From Bacteroidota bacterium (GTDB taxonomy: Bacteria; Bacteroidota; Bacteroidia; Bacteroidales; Cfx3-03), in contig JACAUB010000001.1 of NCBI GenBank assembly GCA_013390605.1, forward strand, positions 426,582 through 490,581: DNA of 64,000 nucleotides, read 5' to 3'. This document shows, in pieces, positions 9,333-19,190 of this stretch (positions are counted from its first letter, which is position 1; every line of letters starts with the position of its first letter). The translations under genes and the position numbers were made by a program. Under the pieces are notes generated by a model, which saw only the letters and a program-made list of their open reading frames with translations, was not told where the DNA came from and did no database searches.

Positions 9333-11228
9333 TTATTTTGTTTTAGCCAATTCTTTTTCGAGTAATGTAACCATTTCGTCTAGTTGAGTAATAACAGCTT
9401 TAATGGTTTCAGGTTTTGATAAATCAACACCTGCTTTCTTTAACTGCTCCATAGGATAATCATTACCACCTGATTTCAATAGTGTTAAATATTTGTCGGT
9501 TGCTTTTTGTTTATCTTCTTTGCTGCCTGTTGTGATACTTTTGTAGATCTGTGCAGAGGAGGCAAAGCATGTTGCATATTGATAAACATAATAAGGGGTA
9601 TTATAGAAATGAGGAATACGGGCCCATATCAGATTATAAAGTGGTTCGGGGGCATGTGCATCACCATAATAGGCCTTATATAAGTCGGCAATAATTCCAT
9701 TCAATACATCAATCGTAATAGGCTCTCCTTTTTCAACTAACGTATGAGCACGTAGCTCAAAATCAGCAAAAAGTGATTGTGTATAGAAGGTTCCCACGAT
9801 ATTATCAATAGCATGTGTTAACAATGCGATCCGTTCTTTAGGGTCGGTTGTTTTAGCCAGCATATAGTCGAGCAACAGTCTTTCATTGAACGTAGAGGCA
9901 ACTTCGGCAACAAAGATGGTGTAATTATGTGTTGCAAAAGGCTGTGTCTCGCTTGAAAGAACGGAATGTAGTGTGTGTCCTAATTCATGTGCTAATGTAA
10001 AAACATGATCGAGTGTTTCGTTATAATTTAACAACATATAAGGGTGAACGCCATAAACATTGCTCGAAAAAGCGCCTGTAGTCTTGCCTGTATTTTCATA
10101 CACGTCAAGCCATCCTGCAGAAATAGCAGTCTTCATTTTGCTTTCATAATCTTTTCCCAATGGTGTGACAGTAGCCAATACCATGTTCTTTGCTTCCTCG
10201 TAAGGATACTGCTTGTCAAAATTAACGAGAGGAATCAATCCGTCGTAGCCATAATATTTTTCCAGCCCTAGTGTCTTCGCTCTAAGCTTCATGAAACGTT
10301 GTAGTGGAGCTGAGTTTTCTCTGACCGAATTTACCAGATTTTTATAAACATCTTCTGGAATATTATTTCCTTCTAACTTCGCCTGCAAACATGAAGTGTA
10401 ATGTCTGGCTTGTGCTTCAGCCCAGTCAGCCTGACAAACTGCATTATACACGGACGCAATTGTATTCTTTTGTGCATCATACATTCCATAGTGAGCGAGG
10501 AATGCCGTACGACGATCTGCCTGGTTTCTGTTTGTTGCTAATATCTGACTATATGCGCCGGGGGTTAATACAACATCTTTTCCATCAGATAATTTGATGG
10601 TCGGATATTTAATATCTGCTGTAGTAATCATTGTATAGACATCAGCAGGAGCTCCACCAAGTTGAGAGAAGTAGGAGAGAAGTTGTTCTTTGGGTTCGTC
10701 AAGTACATGTTTTTGCTGACGATAAAGATCCATGAGCCCAAATTTGTAAATCTTTAGTTCAGGTGTTTGATCTATCCATTGACGCATAGTTGTCTCAGGA
10801 ATGGTAAGCATTTCAGGGCTTATCCAGGCAGTAGCTGTTCCAAATTTTGAAAACAATATTTGAACCTGTTGCACTTTGGCACTAAACTCTGTATTTCGGT
10901 TATCAACGTTTTTCATCAATCCCGGATACTGATAAACTTTATAAGCAAGAATACCCATTTCATCTTGTAGCTTCATTGCTTTTAATAATCGCTGAGGACC
11001 CTGTTTCAACGTTCCTTTCATTGCAGCAATCTCGTCCATCTTGGCACTAACCTGTTTTAAGGCTACATTCCATTCGTCCCAATTTTTGAAAATATCATTG
11101 AAATTCCATTTGTATTGTGCCGGAATCTCATCGCGGTTCAGTGATCTTTTTTGAGCCATAGCTTTATTATTTGTAAACAATGCAACCATTAAAACTGTTG
11201 CAATAGTAATAGATAATATTTTTTTCAT
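9333..11228 (-). CDS. M3-family oligoendopeptidase F-like metallopeptidase, exported
   Basis: Zinc oligopeptidase that cleaves medium-length peptides. The active site HELGH is at residues 414-418 (FTLAHELGHTLHS). Before it lie the long helical region and GVHPYMLLNYNETLDHV typical of PepF-type M3B enzymes; downstream helices contain ASTFNERLLLDYML, supplying the third zinc ligand Glu. Unlike Firmicutes PepF, the protein begins with a signal peptide (MKKILSITIATVLMVALF, ending AMAQ), so it should act in the periplasm or outside. Length 631 aa is normal. It is next to, and codirectional with, a secreted C1 peptidase, so both may feed on peptides. Confidence 0.93.
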   Translation of the reverse strand: MKKILSITIATVLMVALFTNNKAMAQKRSLNRDEIPAQYKWNFNDIFKNWDEWNVALKQVSAKMDEIAAMKGTLKQGPQRLLKAMKLQDEMGILAYKVYQYPGLMKNVDNRNTEFSAKVQQVQILFSKFGTATAWISPEMLTIPETTMRQWIDQTPELKIYKFGLMDLYRQQKHVLDEPKEQLLSYFSQLGGAPADVYTMITTADIKYPTIKLSDGKDVVLTPGAYSQILATNRNQADRRTAFLAHYGMYDAQKNTIASVYNAVCQADWAEAQARHYTSCLQAKLEGNNIPEDVYKNLVNSVRENSAPLQRFMKLRAKTLGLEKYYGYDGLIPLVNFDKQYPYEEAKNMVLATVTPLGKDYESKMKTAISAGWLDVYENTGKTTGAFSSNVYGVHPYMLLNYNETLDHVFTLAHELGHTLHSVLSSETQPFATHNYTIFVAEVASTFNERLLLDYMLAKTTDPKERIALLTHAIDNIVGTFYTQSLFADFELRAHTLVEKGEPITIDVLNGIIADLYKAYYGDAHAPEPLYNLIWARIPHFYNTPYYVYQYATCFASSAQIYKSITTGSKEDKQKATDKYLTLLKSGGNDYPMEQLKKAGVDLSKPETIKAVITQLDEMVTLLEKELAKTK

Positions 11229-11271
11229 AACCCGTTGTTTGAGTTTGTACTATTTTATTGATCTGATAAAG

Positions 11272-11310
11272 ATAAAAAATAATGCTCCCGCTTTAGACGA
11301 GAGCATTATG
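11272..11310 (-). terminator. Rho-independent terminator after the C1 peptidase gene
   Basis: Inverted repeat ATAATGCTC (11279-11287) and GAGCATTAT (11301-11309). Read on the minus strand the stem is followed directly by TTTTTTATC. Confidence 0.8.
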
Positions 11311-11327
11311 GAAGTTGAAAAATAAAA

Positions 11328-12521
11328 TTATAAACCTAGTTTCTTGGCAATCTTAGCAGGAATTGCTTTCTTGTTTACCATGATACAGGTTGTTTTGTAT
11401 CTAACAAAAGGTACAGAAGCATAGAAATAACCACCAAATTTGTTGCTATTTGCATTCCATGAATTCTTAACGATATAGAAAGGATTACCTTCCTGATCTT
11501 TAGCAGTGCCTATAATGTGAAGACCATGATCATCAGTGGTTTCATAGTTGTCGAAAGCCTCTTGACGCATCTCTTGAGTGATGTTCTTTTCTTTGATCGG
11601 AGTAGTTTTAGCAGCTACATCACCTTCTTTTTTAGCTTGCCATTTATCAATCTCCATTCCTGCGGTTGCTTTTTCAGTAACTTCAGGAACAACAGCATAA
11701 CCGGCGCCATGTTTAAATCCTTTTTCGCTTACGTCAGAAGCCCATGCAACAGTATAACCTTTGTCGATAGAGTTGTTGATAACTTCAATCATCTCATCAA
11801 GCGGAACATTATATACTTGGTCACTGCTCCAGTTATCGGGAACCTCGATGATGAATTTGCTATAGAAAGGATGATGGGTAAAGGATGAAATTTCAACATA
11901 ATCGTCAAGATTTAGACCTAAGCTTTGTGCAAATGTTTGAGGAGTATACTCTTTACCCTGATAGGTGAAAGTTTTAGGCTCTTCGCCAAGGTAAGCATCT
12001 TCCAGACTCAGAAAACCTTTATACCATACTGGAGAGAGGTGTTTATTTGGATTTTTGATAACACCAGCCATGTAATCTTTGAATACTTCATCCATTTCAC
12101 CATGAACAGGACCAACTTCTCCAATAACATTTCCACTGTAAACCTCTTGTGGAATGGCACCATATTCGCGCATCATATTGATTACATCATGAAAAGCACC
12201 CCCGCCACCAAATTCCAGTGAACCATGGAAACGAACGTATCTTTTAGCTTTATCAGCATAAGCGTGGCGTACCATGAACATTTCCGAGAGATTATATTCT
12301 CCTTTTCCGAGGCGAAGGAGTTCTGATTCCAGAAAAGAATTTGCTGAAAAGCTCCAGCAAGTACCTGAGCGATACTGATCCTTTACAGGAGTTGCAGGCA
12401 GTCGTTTTATTTCAGTAAACTGGTAAGGGCTACTCTGGTCTTTACCAGTTTGTGCCTTCACAAAGCCAATGGTCATTAATAAAACGACCAGTGTCAACAT
12501 TCTGATTGTAAGGATTTTCAT
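11328..12521 (-). CDS. C1-family aminopeptidase C / bleomycin hydrolase-like cysteine peptidase, exported
   Basis: Papain-fold peptidase of the PepC/BLMH group. A signal peptide (MKILTIRMLTLVVLLMTIGFVKAQ) precedes the mature enzyme. The catalytic Cys is Cys55 in DQYRSGTCWSFSA; the His lies in DHGLHI (about residue 333) and the Asn in VKNSWN (about residue 352). The KDQYRSGTCW block and the inserted helical region match bleomycin hydrolases rather than classical papains. At 397 aa it is shorter than cytoplasmic PepC because the family's extra N-terminal part is replaced by the signal. It has its own terminator, so it is probably transcribed apart from the M3 gene. Confidence 0.9.
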   Translation of the reverse strand: MKILTIRMLTLVVLLMTIGFVKAQTGKDQSSPYQFTEIKRLPATPVKDQYRSGTCWSFSANSFLESELLRLGKGEYNLSEMFMVRHAYADKAKRYVRFHGSLEFGGGGAFHDVINMMREYGAIPQEVYSGNVIGEVGPVHGEMDEVFKDYMAGVIKNPNKHLSPVWYKGFLSLEDAYLGEEPKTFTYQGKEYTPQTFAQSLGLNLDDYVEISSFTHHPFYSKFIIEVPDNWSSDQVYNVPLDEMIEVINNSIDKGYTVAWASDVSEKGFKHGAGYAVVPEVTEKATAGMEIDKWQAKKEGDVAAKTTPIKEKNITQEMRQEAFDNYETTDDHGLHIIGTAKDQEGNPFYIVKNSWNANSNKFGGYFYASVPFVRYKTTCIMVNKKAIPAKIAKKLGL

Positions 12522-12617
12522 TTAATTAATTTGTTTTGGGTTGATAAAAAAGTTAAAAATAGAATCTACAAAATTAATCTGATTTATAGAATCTCATAAT
12601 AAAAGCGTAACTTTTTG

Positions 12618-12625
12618 TAATTTTG
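12618..12625 (+). promoter_or_regulatory. -7 promoter element for aspS
   Basis: TAATTTTG fits the Bacteroidota -7 consensus TAnnTTTG and lies 19 nt before the aspS start codon. I see no good -33 TTG at the right distance. Confidence 0.6.
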
Positions 12626-12644
12626 TAACTCAAAATAAAAGAAG

Positions 12645-14402
12645 ATGTTACGTACACATACCTGTGGTGAGCTGACAATCAGCCACGTTAGCCAAAAAGT
12701 TACCCTTTGCGGATGGGTCCAAAGATCACGCGATTTAGGTGGAATGACCTTTGTTGACTTGCGCGATCGCTATGGCATAACCCAGCTTGTTTTTAATTCA
12801 GATACACATGCTGAGCTACGCGAGGCTGCCCGTAATCTTGGTCGTGAATATGTTATCAGTGCAACGGGTTTGGTTGCTGAGCGTAGTAATAAAAACGCAA
12901 AGCTTGATACCGGCGATATCGAAATAATCGTTGATAAGATTGAGGTATTAAATGTTTCAAAAATTCCTCCTTTTACCATTGAAGATAATACCGATGGTGG
13001 TGATGAGCTTCGAATGAAATACAGATATCTCGATCTCCGTAGAAATATTCTGAGAAACAACCTCATGTTACGTCATAAAATGGGTATAGAAACTCGTAAT
13101 TATATGAACAACATTGGGTTCTTGGAAATTGAGACTCCTTATCTTATCGGATCTACACCTGAGGGCGCTCGCGACTTTGTCGTTCCTTCACGTATGAACC
13201 CAGGCGAGTTTTATGCACTGCCTCAGTCACCACAAACCTACAAGCAGATTTTAATGGTTGCCGGATATGACAGGTATTTCCAAATTGTTCGTTGTTTCCG
13301 GGATGAAGATCTCCGTGCTGACCGTCAGCCTGAGTTTACTCAGATCGACTGTGAGATGGCTTTTGTAACGCAGGAAGATATTCTAAACACTTTTGAAGGA
13401 CTGGTTCGTCATCTGTTTAAAAATATAAAGGGGCTTGAGATTGGAGAAATTCCAAGAATGTCTTATGCTGATGCCATGAAATTTTATGGTTCTGATAAAC
13501 CGGATATCCGTTTCGAAATGCGTTTTGAAGAGCTTAACGATCTTACCAAAAATAGAAACTTTAAGGTTTTTGATGAAACCGAACTTGTTGCAGGTATCTG
13601 TGCAAAAGGTTGTGCTGAGTATTCTCGTAAACAACTTGATGAACTCACAGAGTGGGTTAAACGTCCACAAATTGGAGCAGGTGGATTGATTTATCTCCGT
13701 TATAATCTGGATGGTACGTTAAAATCATCCGTAGATAAATTCTATACACCTGAAGATCTTAAGCTTTGGGCAGAGCGTTTCAATGCAGCACCTGGCGATC
13801 TTATTCTAATTCTATCAGGTAAAGCTGAGAAAACCAGAAAAGCATTAGGTGAACTCCGTTTAGAAATGGGATCTCGTTTAGGTTACCGTAATCCTGAGGT
13901 ATTTGCACCACTTTGGGTTGTCGATTTTCCATTGTTAGAGTGGGACGAAGAGTCAGGTCGTTTCTTTGCTATGCACCATCCGTTTACAGCTCCAAAGCCA
14001 GAAGATATTCCTTTATTAGATACCGATACAAGGGCCGTACGTGCTAATGCTTATGATCTTGTTATCAATGGATCTGAAATTGGTGGAGGTTCTATCCGTA
14101 TTCACAATAAAGAGATGCAGAACAGGATGCTAAATCTATTAGGTTTTAGCAACGAAGAGGCTCAGAAGCAGTTTGGTTTCTTGATGAATGCTTTCGAGTT
14201 TGGAGCTCCTCCTCATGGTGGTATTGCCTTTGGCTTTGATCGTTTCTGTGCCGTATTTGGTGGTGCCGATTCTATTCGCGATTATATTGCTTTCCCAAAG
14301 AATAATTCAGGTCGCGATATGATGGTAAATGCTCCATCTACTATTCATGAAGACCAGTTGAAAGAACTTCAGATAAAATTAAACCTTACTCCACAAAAGT
14401 AA
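12645..14402 (+). CDS. aspS: Aspartyl-tRNA synthetase
   Basis: Charges tRNA-Asp with aspartate. A bacterial-type class II enzyme of 585 aa: an N-terminal OB-fold anticodon domain (about residues 1-105, beginning [14 protein letters not shown]), the motif 2 block [19 protein letters not shown] (about 217-235), a GAD insertion domain in the middle, and motif 3 [12 protein letters not shown] (about 524-535). The length and insertion identify the bacterial AspRS rather than the archaeal or AspRS2 form. Whether it is discriminating or also serves tRNA-Asn cannot be told from this window. It is transcribed alone and ends in a terminator shared with the convergent hutH. Confidence 0.97.
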   Translation: MLRTHTCGELTISHVSQKVTLCGWVQRSRDLGGMTFVDLRDRYGITQLVFNSDTHAELREAARNLGREYVISATGLVAERSNKNAKLDTGDIEIIVDKIEVLNVSKIPPFTIEDNTDGGDELRMKYRYLDLRRNILRNNLMLRHKMGIETRNYMNNIGFLEIETPYLIGSTPEGARDFVVPSRMNPGEFYALPQSPQTYKQILMVAGYDRYFQIVRCFRDEDLRADRQPEFTQIDCEMAFVTQEDILNTFEGLVRHLFKNIKGLEIGEIPRMSYADAMKFYGSDKPDIRFEMRFEELNDLTKNRNFKVFDETELVAGICAKGCAEYSRKQLDELTEWVKRPQIGAGGLIYLRYNLDGTLKSSVDKFYTPEDLKLWAERFNAAPGDLILILSGKAEKTRKALGELRLEMGSRLGYRNPEVFAPLWVVDFPLLEWDEESGRFFAMHHPFTAPKPEDIPLLDTDTRAVRANAYDLVINGSEIGGGSIRIHNKEMQNRMLNLLGFSNEEAQKQFGFLMNAFEFGAPPHGGIAFGFDRFCAVFGGADSIRDYIAFPKNNSGRDMMVNAPSTIHEDQLKELQIKLNLTPQK

Positions 14403-14426
14403 GGAGGAGTTCTTAAAGTATACTAT

Positions 14427-14482
14427 AAAAGTCGGATTACTGATTAGCTATTGTATTTGCTGATCAGTAATCCGGCTTTTTT
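14427..14482. terminator. Bidirectional terminator between aspS and hutH
   Basis: Long inverted repeat, AAAAGTCGGATTACTGAT (14427-14444) against ATCAGTAATCCGGCTTTT (14463-14480), with a single G-T pair, followed by TTTATTTTTT. It separates two convergent genes. Confidence 0.85.
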
Positions 14483-15993
14483 TATTTTTTCAGAAAAGTA
14501 TTTACCCTCCCGGTAAAGTCATTCATAAACTGAACTGTTTTGTGCATTTCAGTGTACATTACTTTATCATCTTCTATGAACGATACTCGTTGACGGTAGG
14601 CATGTATCAATGATTCAATAAATTCAGATGACTTTAATGGTCTGCGGAATTCAAGTGCCTGAGCTGCTGTAAAGAGTTCAATAGCGAGAATCCTTTCCAG
14701 ATTATCAATCATGCGAATGAGACGTGTAGCAGCATTTGAGCCCATACTAACGTGGTCTTCCTGCTCGTTACTTGATGAAATAGAATCGACAGAACAGGGT
14801 GTTGCTAATTGTTTATTCTGACTTACAATGGAGGCTGCAGTATATTGTGGAATCATAAAGCCGGAGTTCAATCCGGGGTTGGCAACCAGGAATGAAGGGA
14901 GATTGCGTTCGCCAGCAATAAGACGATAAACTCTTCGTTCAGAAATAGCGCCAAGTTCGGCTAGTGCAATAGCCATAAAGTCGTAGGCCATGGCCAATGG
15001 CTCACCATGAAAGTTACCTCCCGAGAGAACGAGATCTTCATCAGGGAAGATGGTTGGATTGTCAGTTACTGAATTTATTTCGGTTAACACAACTGACTGT
15101 ACATAATTCAAAGTGTCTTTTGCAGCCCCATGAACCTGTGGGGTGCAACGGAAGGAGTAAGGATCCTGTACTTTTTTTCCTGCCTGCTTAATGAGTTCAC
15201 TTCCTTCAAGCAAAGAGCGAATATTACTTGCAGTCTCGATCTGTCCTTTGTGTGGACGAATCGTATGTAGCTGTGCATAAAATGGATCAAGTCGTCCATC
15301 ATAAGCCTCAAGTGATAAGGCGGTCAGTGTATCGGCCCATTTGCTTAGATTCTGTGCTTTTAATAATACAAACACTCCATGGGCACCCATAAACTGTGTG
15401 CCATTCAACAATGCCAGACCCTCTTTGCTTTGTAGGGAGATAGGTTCCCATCCAAAGATCTTAAGCACTTCTGTTGATACTCTTTTGGTGCCATTATACC
15501 AGACCTCGCCCAAGCCAAGCATGGGGAGTACAAGATGTGCAAGTGGCGCCAGATCGCCCGAAGCTCCTAGTGATCCCTGCTCATATACCACAGGTAGAAT
15601 GTCATTATTAAATAAGTCGATTAGCCGTTGAACAGTTTGTACCTGTACACCTGATTTTCCAAGGCTCAATGCTTGAATTTTAAGCAGCAGCATTAGTTTG
15701 ACGATTTCTGGATTGACTTCGTTCCCGAAGCCACAGGCGTGACTCATTACCAGGTTATTTTGCAGCTGTGATAGGTCGTTTTCTGGAATGGTAATGGTAC
15801 AAAGTGCTCCAAACCCTGTAGTAACACCATAAACAGGAGTACTCCTGTTTTCCATTTTTTTATCGAGATAGGTACGACATTTCTGGATCAGTTCAATGGA
15901 ATGTGAGGATAATGATAATTTACGACGATTATGAATAATCGATGCAATCGTTTGGAATGATATGGGGTCAGTAGAAATAATATGGTTGTCCAT
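14482..15993 (-). CDS. hutH: Histidine ammonia-lyase
   Basis: Deaminates L-histidine to urocanate. The Ala144-Ser145-Gly146 triad in GSLGASGDLAPLAHL forms the MIO electrophile. The selectivity loop reads LVMSHACG (Ser-His), the histidase pattern, rather than the HL or FL of tyrosine or phenylalanine lyases. YGVTTGFG near residue 55 and the C-terminal SSNEQEDHVSMG block are also typical. Length 503 aa matches bacterial HutH. No hutU, hutI or formimidoyl-transferase gene is adjacent, so the rest of the pathway would be elsewhere. A role in aryl-polyene or flexirubin biosynthesis is less likely given the Ser-His loop and the lack of such genes nearby. Confidence 0.93.
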   Translation of the reverse strand: MDNHIISTDPISFQTIASIIHNRRKLSLSSHSIELIQKCRTYLDKKMENRSTPVYGVTTGFGALCTITIPENDLSQLQNNLVMSHACGFGNEVNPEIVKLMLLLKIQALSLGKSGVQVQTVQRLIDLFNNDILPVVYEQGSLGASGDLAPLAHLVLPMLGLGEVWYNGTKRVSTEVLKIFGWEPISLQSKEGLALLNGTQFMGAHGVFVLLKAQNLSKWADTLTALSLEAYDGRLDPFYAQLHTIRPHKGQIETASNIRSLLEGSELIKQAGKKVQDPYSFRCTPQVHGAAKDTLNYVQSVVLTEINSVTDNPTIFPDEDLVLSGGNFHGEPLAMAYDFMAIALAELGAISERRVYRLIAGERNLPSFLVANPGLNSGFMIPQYTAASIVSQNKQLATPCSVDSISSSNEQEDHVSMGSNAATRLIRMIDNLERILAIELFTAAQALEFRRPLKSSEFIESLIHAYRQRVSFIEDDKVMYTEMHKTVQFMNDFTGRVNTFLKK

Positions 15994-16193
15994 ATGAATT
16001 TATATAAGGATAAATAGAAAATTGGATTGTAAAAAGAATTACAAAAACCAGGAGAAATAGGAAATAGAATATTATCCGAGCCTAGAGACAGGTACGGTTG
16101 ATCTGAATTTTAAACATCAGATTCCAGTTTGGAATATTTCGATCGTTTATCACGTTGCTAAAGTAGCAAAAAAATCAGCTTGTTATCTAAAAT

Positions 16194-16226
16194 AAAAAAA
16201 GCGGTATCCAATATTTGAATACCGCC
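16194..16226 (-). terminator. Rho-independent terminator after NigD-like gene
   Basis: Inverted repeat GCGGTAT (16201-16207) and ATACCGC (16219-16225). On the minus strand the stem runs straight into TTTTTTTATT. Confidence 0.8.
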
Positions 16227-16252
16227 TGTAATGAAAAACCAACTGTCCAACC

Positions 16253-16930
16253 TTATTGTTCTTTTTTATAAGTTCCTTTAAATTCGTGACTGGCACCTAA
16301 ATAATCTTTCGATTTCACGATAATTTTTACCGAATCTTTTCCATTGAGTAGACTGTTTAAATCGAACGATACAAATCCTGATCTTTCGTTCATTTGATTG
16401 TCGCCCCATGCATTATGTAGCAGTAAAAGAGATATTTCTCCTGTTGTAGGCTGGATGGTGTCTTTCGCCAGATTAATTAGATGAATTTTAAATTCTTGTT
16501 TAAAGGCAAAATTCACATTGAGAAAACCATTTCCAAACCAGAAGTTTTTTGCGTCGACAGGGTCTCTGCCGAGACTATCAGCGTTCTGTTTGGTAAGTTT
16601 AGTTACGCTCTTTTTCAAGAGACGATCGATGGCGTTTATTTTAACAATATAGTTTGTGTCGCCATTCTCAATCTTGTTACCAAGAATAGTATAGTTTACC
16701 AACAGGCGATCCGTGGTATATGAAGTAAGAAAAGGTTGGTTGCTCAAGATAGGGTAGAGAATGGTTCCATCATCTAACCTAACGTTTAAATTTCCACTTT
16801 GACCTTTTATGACACCGTAGCTAAGCCAGAATTTACCGAGGCTGTAATCGCTATCCTTTATGCACGCAGTGGTAAAAAACAGACCTGCCACTAACAATGC
16901 AATCCCCCATTTTATCATTCCTCTTTTCAT
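16253..16930 (-). CDS. NigD-like lipoprotein
   Basis: Small lipoprotein of 225 aa with lipobox TTAC (Cys23). After the signal come a short OB-like part (about 35-85, with LDDGTILYPILSN) and a beta-sandwich-like C-terminal part (about 120-220). This two-part arrangement, with FWLSYGVIKG near the start, is that of the Bacteroidota NigD-like family. The name comes from proximity to a Prevotella bacteriocin cluster, but most members are not in such clusters and have no known role. Met5 is an alternative start. Transcribed alone. Confidence 0.7.
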   Translation of the reverse strand: MKRGMIKWGIALLVAGLFFTTACIKDSDYSLGKFWLSYGVIKGQSGNLNVRLDDGTILYPILSNQPFLTSYTTDRLLVNYTILGNKIENGDTNYIVKINAIDRLLKKSVTKLTKQNADSLGRDPVDAKNFWFGNGFLNVNFAFKQEFKIHLINLAKDTIQPTTGEISLLLLHNAWGDNQMNERSGFVSFDLNSLLNGKDSVKIIVKSKDYLGASHEFKGTYKKEQ

Positions 16931-17276
16931 CGTAGAATAATTTGTAGTTTGTAAATAATTCTATTTTAGTTTTGTATGAATAGATGATTAAAATAAGGGC
17001 AAAAAGGTTGCATTGAAAAAAGAATTTTTTTTGAAGAGGAAAAGGTAAATGGGACGTGACTGGTATACTAAATTATAGGGTACGTTTTTCATTCTGACAT
17101 TTATATATTATTCCCAGTCTCAGAAGCCTTGAATGTATTTGCATACCTCCTCCGGACATAATTAAGGAGTATAATTTGTCAAGCCGTATGAAATATGATC
17201 GATAGTATTCTAAAATAGTTATATCAAAAAAAGAAATACCTGGAGATGCTACTGCAAATTGAACATCTCCAATGTA
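16931..17276. other. Intergenic region, no gene seen
   Basis: 346 bp between the start of the NigD-like gene and the end of hisS, both on the minus strand. Apart from the hisS terminator at its right end I see no coding frame, RNA fold or promoter match. Confidence 0.5.
17228..17271 (-). terminator. Probable terminator after hisS
   Basis: Inverted repeat TGGAGATG (17241-17248) and CATCTCCA (17264-17271). On the minus strand it is followed after seven bases by a TTTTTTT run. Confidence 0.65.
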
Positions 17277-18647
17277 TTAATTTTCTTTTATTGTTTTAAT
17301 ACACTCAGCAATCGCTAACTTTAACTGTTCACCGCTTTTCATGTTTTTTAATGTTAAGATGCCGGTGTTCATCTCTTCATCACCAATCAGGATAACAAAT
17401 GGAATCTTTTTATCGTCAGCATACGACATCTGTTTCTTCATCTTTGCCGATTCAGGATAAAGCTCAGCGCTAATTCCCTCTTTCCGCATAGCAGTTAAAA
17501 GTTTCAGGCAATGTAACGCCTCTTTCTGACCAAAGTTGACAAAGAGAACTTGTGTTCCGGTAAGTGTATCGATCGGGAAAAGATTTAGCTCGGTAAGCAC
17601 ATCATAAATACGTTCCGCACCGAACGAAACGCCCACCCCTGAGACACCGGGGAGACCGAAGATGCCGGTGAGGTCGTCATAACGTCCACCACCACAGATG
17701 CTTCCCATTTTTGCATCGAGTGCTTTTACCTCAATGATGGCTCCAGTATAGTAGTTGAGACCTCGGGCTAACGTTAGATCAAGTTCTAATTCTGTTTTCA
17801 GTTCACTTTCGTCTGCCAGATCTAATACGGTTTCAATTTCTTCAAGTCCTTTCGTGCCAATTGCCGAAGTGTTTAATATTGATTTCAGACTATTGATCTT
17901 TTCTCTGTTGTTTCCTTTCAGATGCAGAATGGGTTGCAGGCGAGCGATAGCATCGAGTGAAAGGCCACGTTCCTCCAACTCCTTGTTTACATTTTCCAGG
18001 CCAATCTTATCAAGTTTATCAATGGCAACGGTAATATCGATTAAACGATCTGATTCGCCAATAACCTCAGCGATACCAGCCAGAATTTTTCTGTTGTTCA
18101 GTTTAATCAGAACATTAATGCCGAGTTGTGTATAAACATCATCAATCATTAACAAAAGTTCAGCTTCGTTGAAGAGCGAATCAGAACCAATAACATCAGC
18201 ATCACACTGATAGAATTCACGGTAACGACCTTTTTGTGGACGGTCGGCTCTCCATACAGGTTGTATTTGGTAGCGTTTGAAAGGAAATACAATTTCATTA
18301 CGGTGCTGAACCACGTAACGGGCAAAGGGTACTGTCAGATCGTAACGCAACCCCTTTTCAGATATGAGAGTAGTTATTTTATTCGAGTCTGCCGAATCAA
18401 GAAGATCTTTATTTACGTCTTTTAGAAAATCACCCGAATTAAGCACTTTAAAGAGAAGTTTGTCGCCCTCTTCACCATATTTACCCAAGAGGGTAGAAAG
18501 ATTTTCCATGGCAGGGGTTTCTATGGGTAGATAACCATAGCGTTTAAACACCGAACGGATGGTATCGAAGATGTAATTACGTTTCGCCATTTCTACAGGC
18601 GAGAAATCTCTTGTTCCCTTTGGGATAGATGGTTTTTGGACAGCCAT
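17277..18647 (-). CDS. hisS: Histidyl-tRNA synthetase
   Basis: Charges tRNA-His. Class II enzyme, 456 aa: motif 1 begins at [18 protein letters not shown], motif 2 follows in the block with [28 protein letters not shown] (split here by region, residues about 113-142), the histidine A motif is [13 protein letters not shown] (about 290-303), then [10 protein letters not shown]-terminal Rossmann-like anticodon-binding domain fills the last 95 residues (QVLFVNFGQ onward). It is downstream of the WbuC-type cupin gene but separated from it by a hairpin that looks like a terminator, so it may have its own promoter. Confidence 0.96.
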   Translation of the reverse strand: MAVQKPSIPKGTRDFSPVEMAKRNYIFDTIRSVFKRYGYLPIETPAMENLSTLLGKYGEEGDKLLFKVLNSGDFLKDVNKDLLDSADSNKITTLISEKGLRYDLTVPFARYVVQHRNEIVFPFKRYQIQPVWRADRPQKGRYREFYQCDADVIGSDSLFNEAELLLMIDDVYTQLGINVLIKLNNRKILAGIAEVIGESDRLIDITVAIDKLDKIGLENVNKELEERGLSLDAIARLQPILHLKGNNREKINSLKSILNTSAIGTKGLEEIETVLDLADESELKTELELDLTLARGLNYYTGAIIEVKALDAKMGSICGGGRYDDLTGIFGLPGVSGVGVSFGAERIYDVLTELNLFPIDTLTGTQVLFVNFGQKEALHCLKLLTAMRKEGISAELYPESAKMKKQMSYADDKKIPFVILIGDEEMNTGILTLKNMKSGEQLKLAIAECIKTIKEN

Positions 18648-18665
18648 AATTGTAAATCGGTATAA

Positions 18666-18700
18666 AAAGGAACTAACCGAATAATTATAAACGGTTAGCC
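18666..18700 (-). terminator. Hairpin between cupin gene and hisS (terminator or attenuator)
   Basis: Inverted repeat CTAACCG (18673-18679) and CGGTTAG (18692-18698). On the minus strand the stem is followed by TTCCTTTTTATA. It fits termination of the ettA-cupin unit; partial read-through into hisS cannot be excluded. Confidence 0.65.
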
Positions 18701-18716
18701 CCTATATTTCAAAGAA

Positions 18717-19187
18717 TTAAATGTGTGCTCTTTTAACGAGTTCGCGTACATAAATTTCTGCTTCGGGAGTACCTTCTTCAGGAGCCCACGGTGCACTATT
18801 ATAGGGTCCTTTTGGAACATATGGTCCTAATTTAACTTCAAAAGCAACAGAACCCGGCTCAAGCGAAAGAATACAGTGATAGGTTCGGGGAGGAATCTCT
18901 ACACCATAATTTCCCTCTTCGGCACTTAAAACAAGCGAGTCGGTAATATTTCCTTCCTCATCAAACTGGATAGCCAATAAAGTCCCCCGTAGAACGACAA
19001 AGAGCTCTTCCCTGTCGGGATCGAGATGCCGATGAGGACGAATATATGTATAAGGCTCCATGGCATTTAACAGGCGTTGTAGCTCTGCTCCCAAATCTTC
19101 GTGAAAATTGTAGTTCATCCGTTGACGGGGTGATGCAACTGCTTCTTCTGAAATTTGATCCAGTAATTCGGAGGTTATTTTTTTCAT
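18717..19187 (-). CDS. WbuC-family cupin metalloprotein
   Basis: Cupin of 156 aa like the WbuC proteins found in some O-antigen clusters. The metal-site residues are visible in RPHRHLDPDREELFVVLRG (His52, His54 and a Glu near 60), and the second cupin motif is YGVEIPPRTYHCILSLEPG with a further His. It starts 3 bp after the ettA stop, so the two are co-transcribed and probably translationally coupled. A sugar-related role is suggested by family membership only; substrate and metal are unknown. Confidence 0.8.
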   Translation of the reverse strand: MKKITSELLDQISEEAVASPRQRMNYNFHEDLGAELQRLLNAMEPYTYIRPHRHLDPDREELFVVLRGTLLAIQFDEEGNITDSLVLSAEEGNYGVEIPPRTYHCILSLEPGSVAFEVKLGPYVPKGPYNSAPWAPEEGTPEAEIYVRELVKRAHI

Positions 19188-19190
19188 TAC

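Noticed and set aside
14482-15993. Aromatic ammonia-lyase for pigment (flexirubin or aryl polyene) synthesis
   Set aside because: The selectivity loop has the histidase Ser-His pair, and no polyketide or pigment genes are nearby.
16253-16930. NigD-like protein as part of a bacteriocin system
   Set aside because: No bacteriocin precursor, modification or transport gene is adjacent; the name reflects history only.
17755-18135. 126-codon + strand frame opposite hisS
   Set aside because: Shadow of hisS; Ser/Arg-rich composition from the reverse strand.
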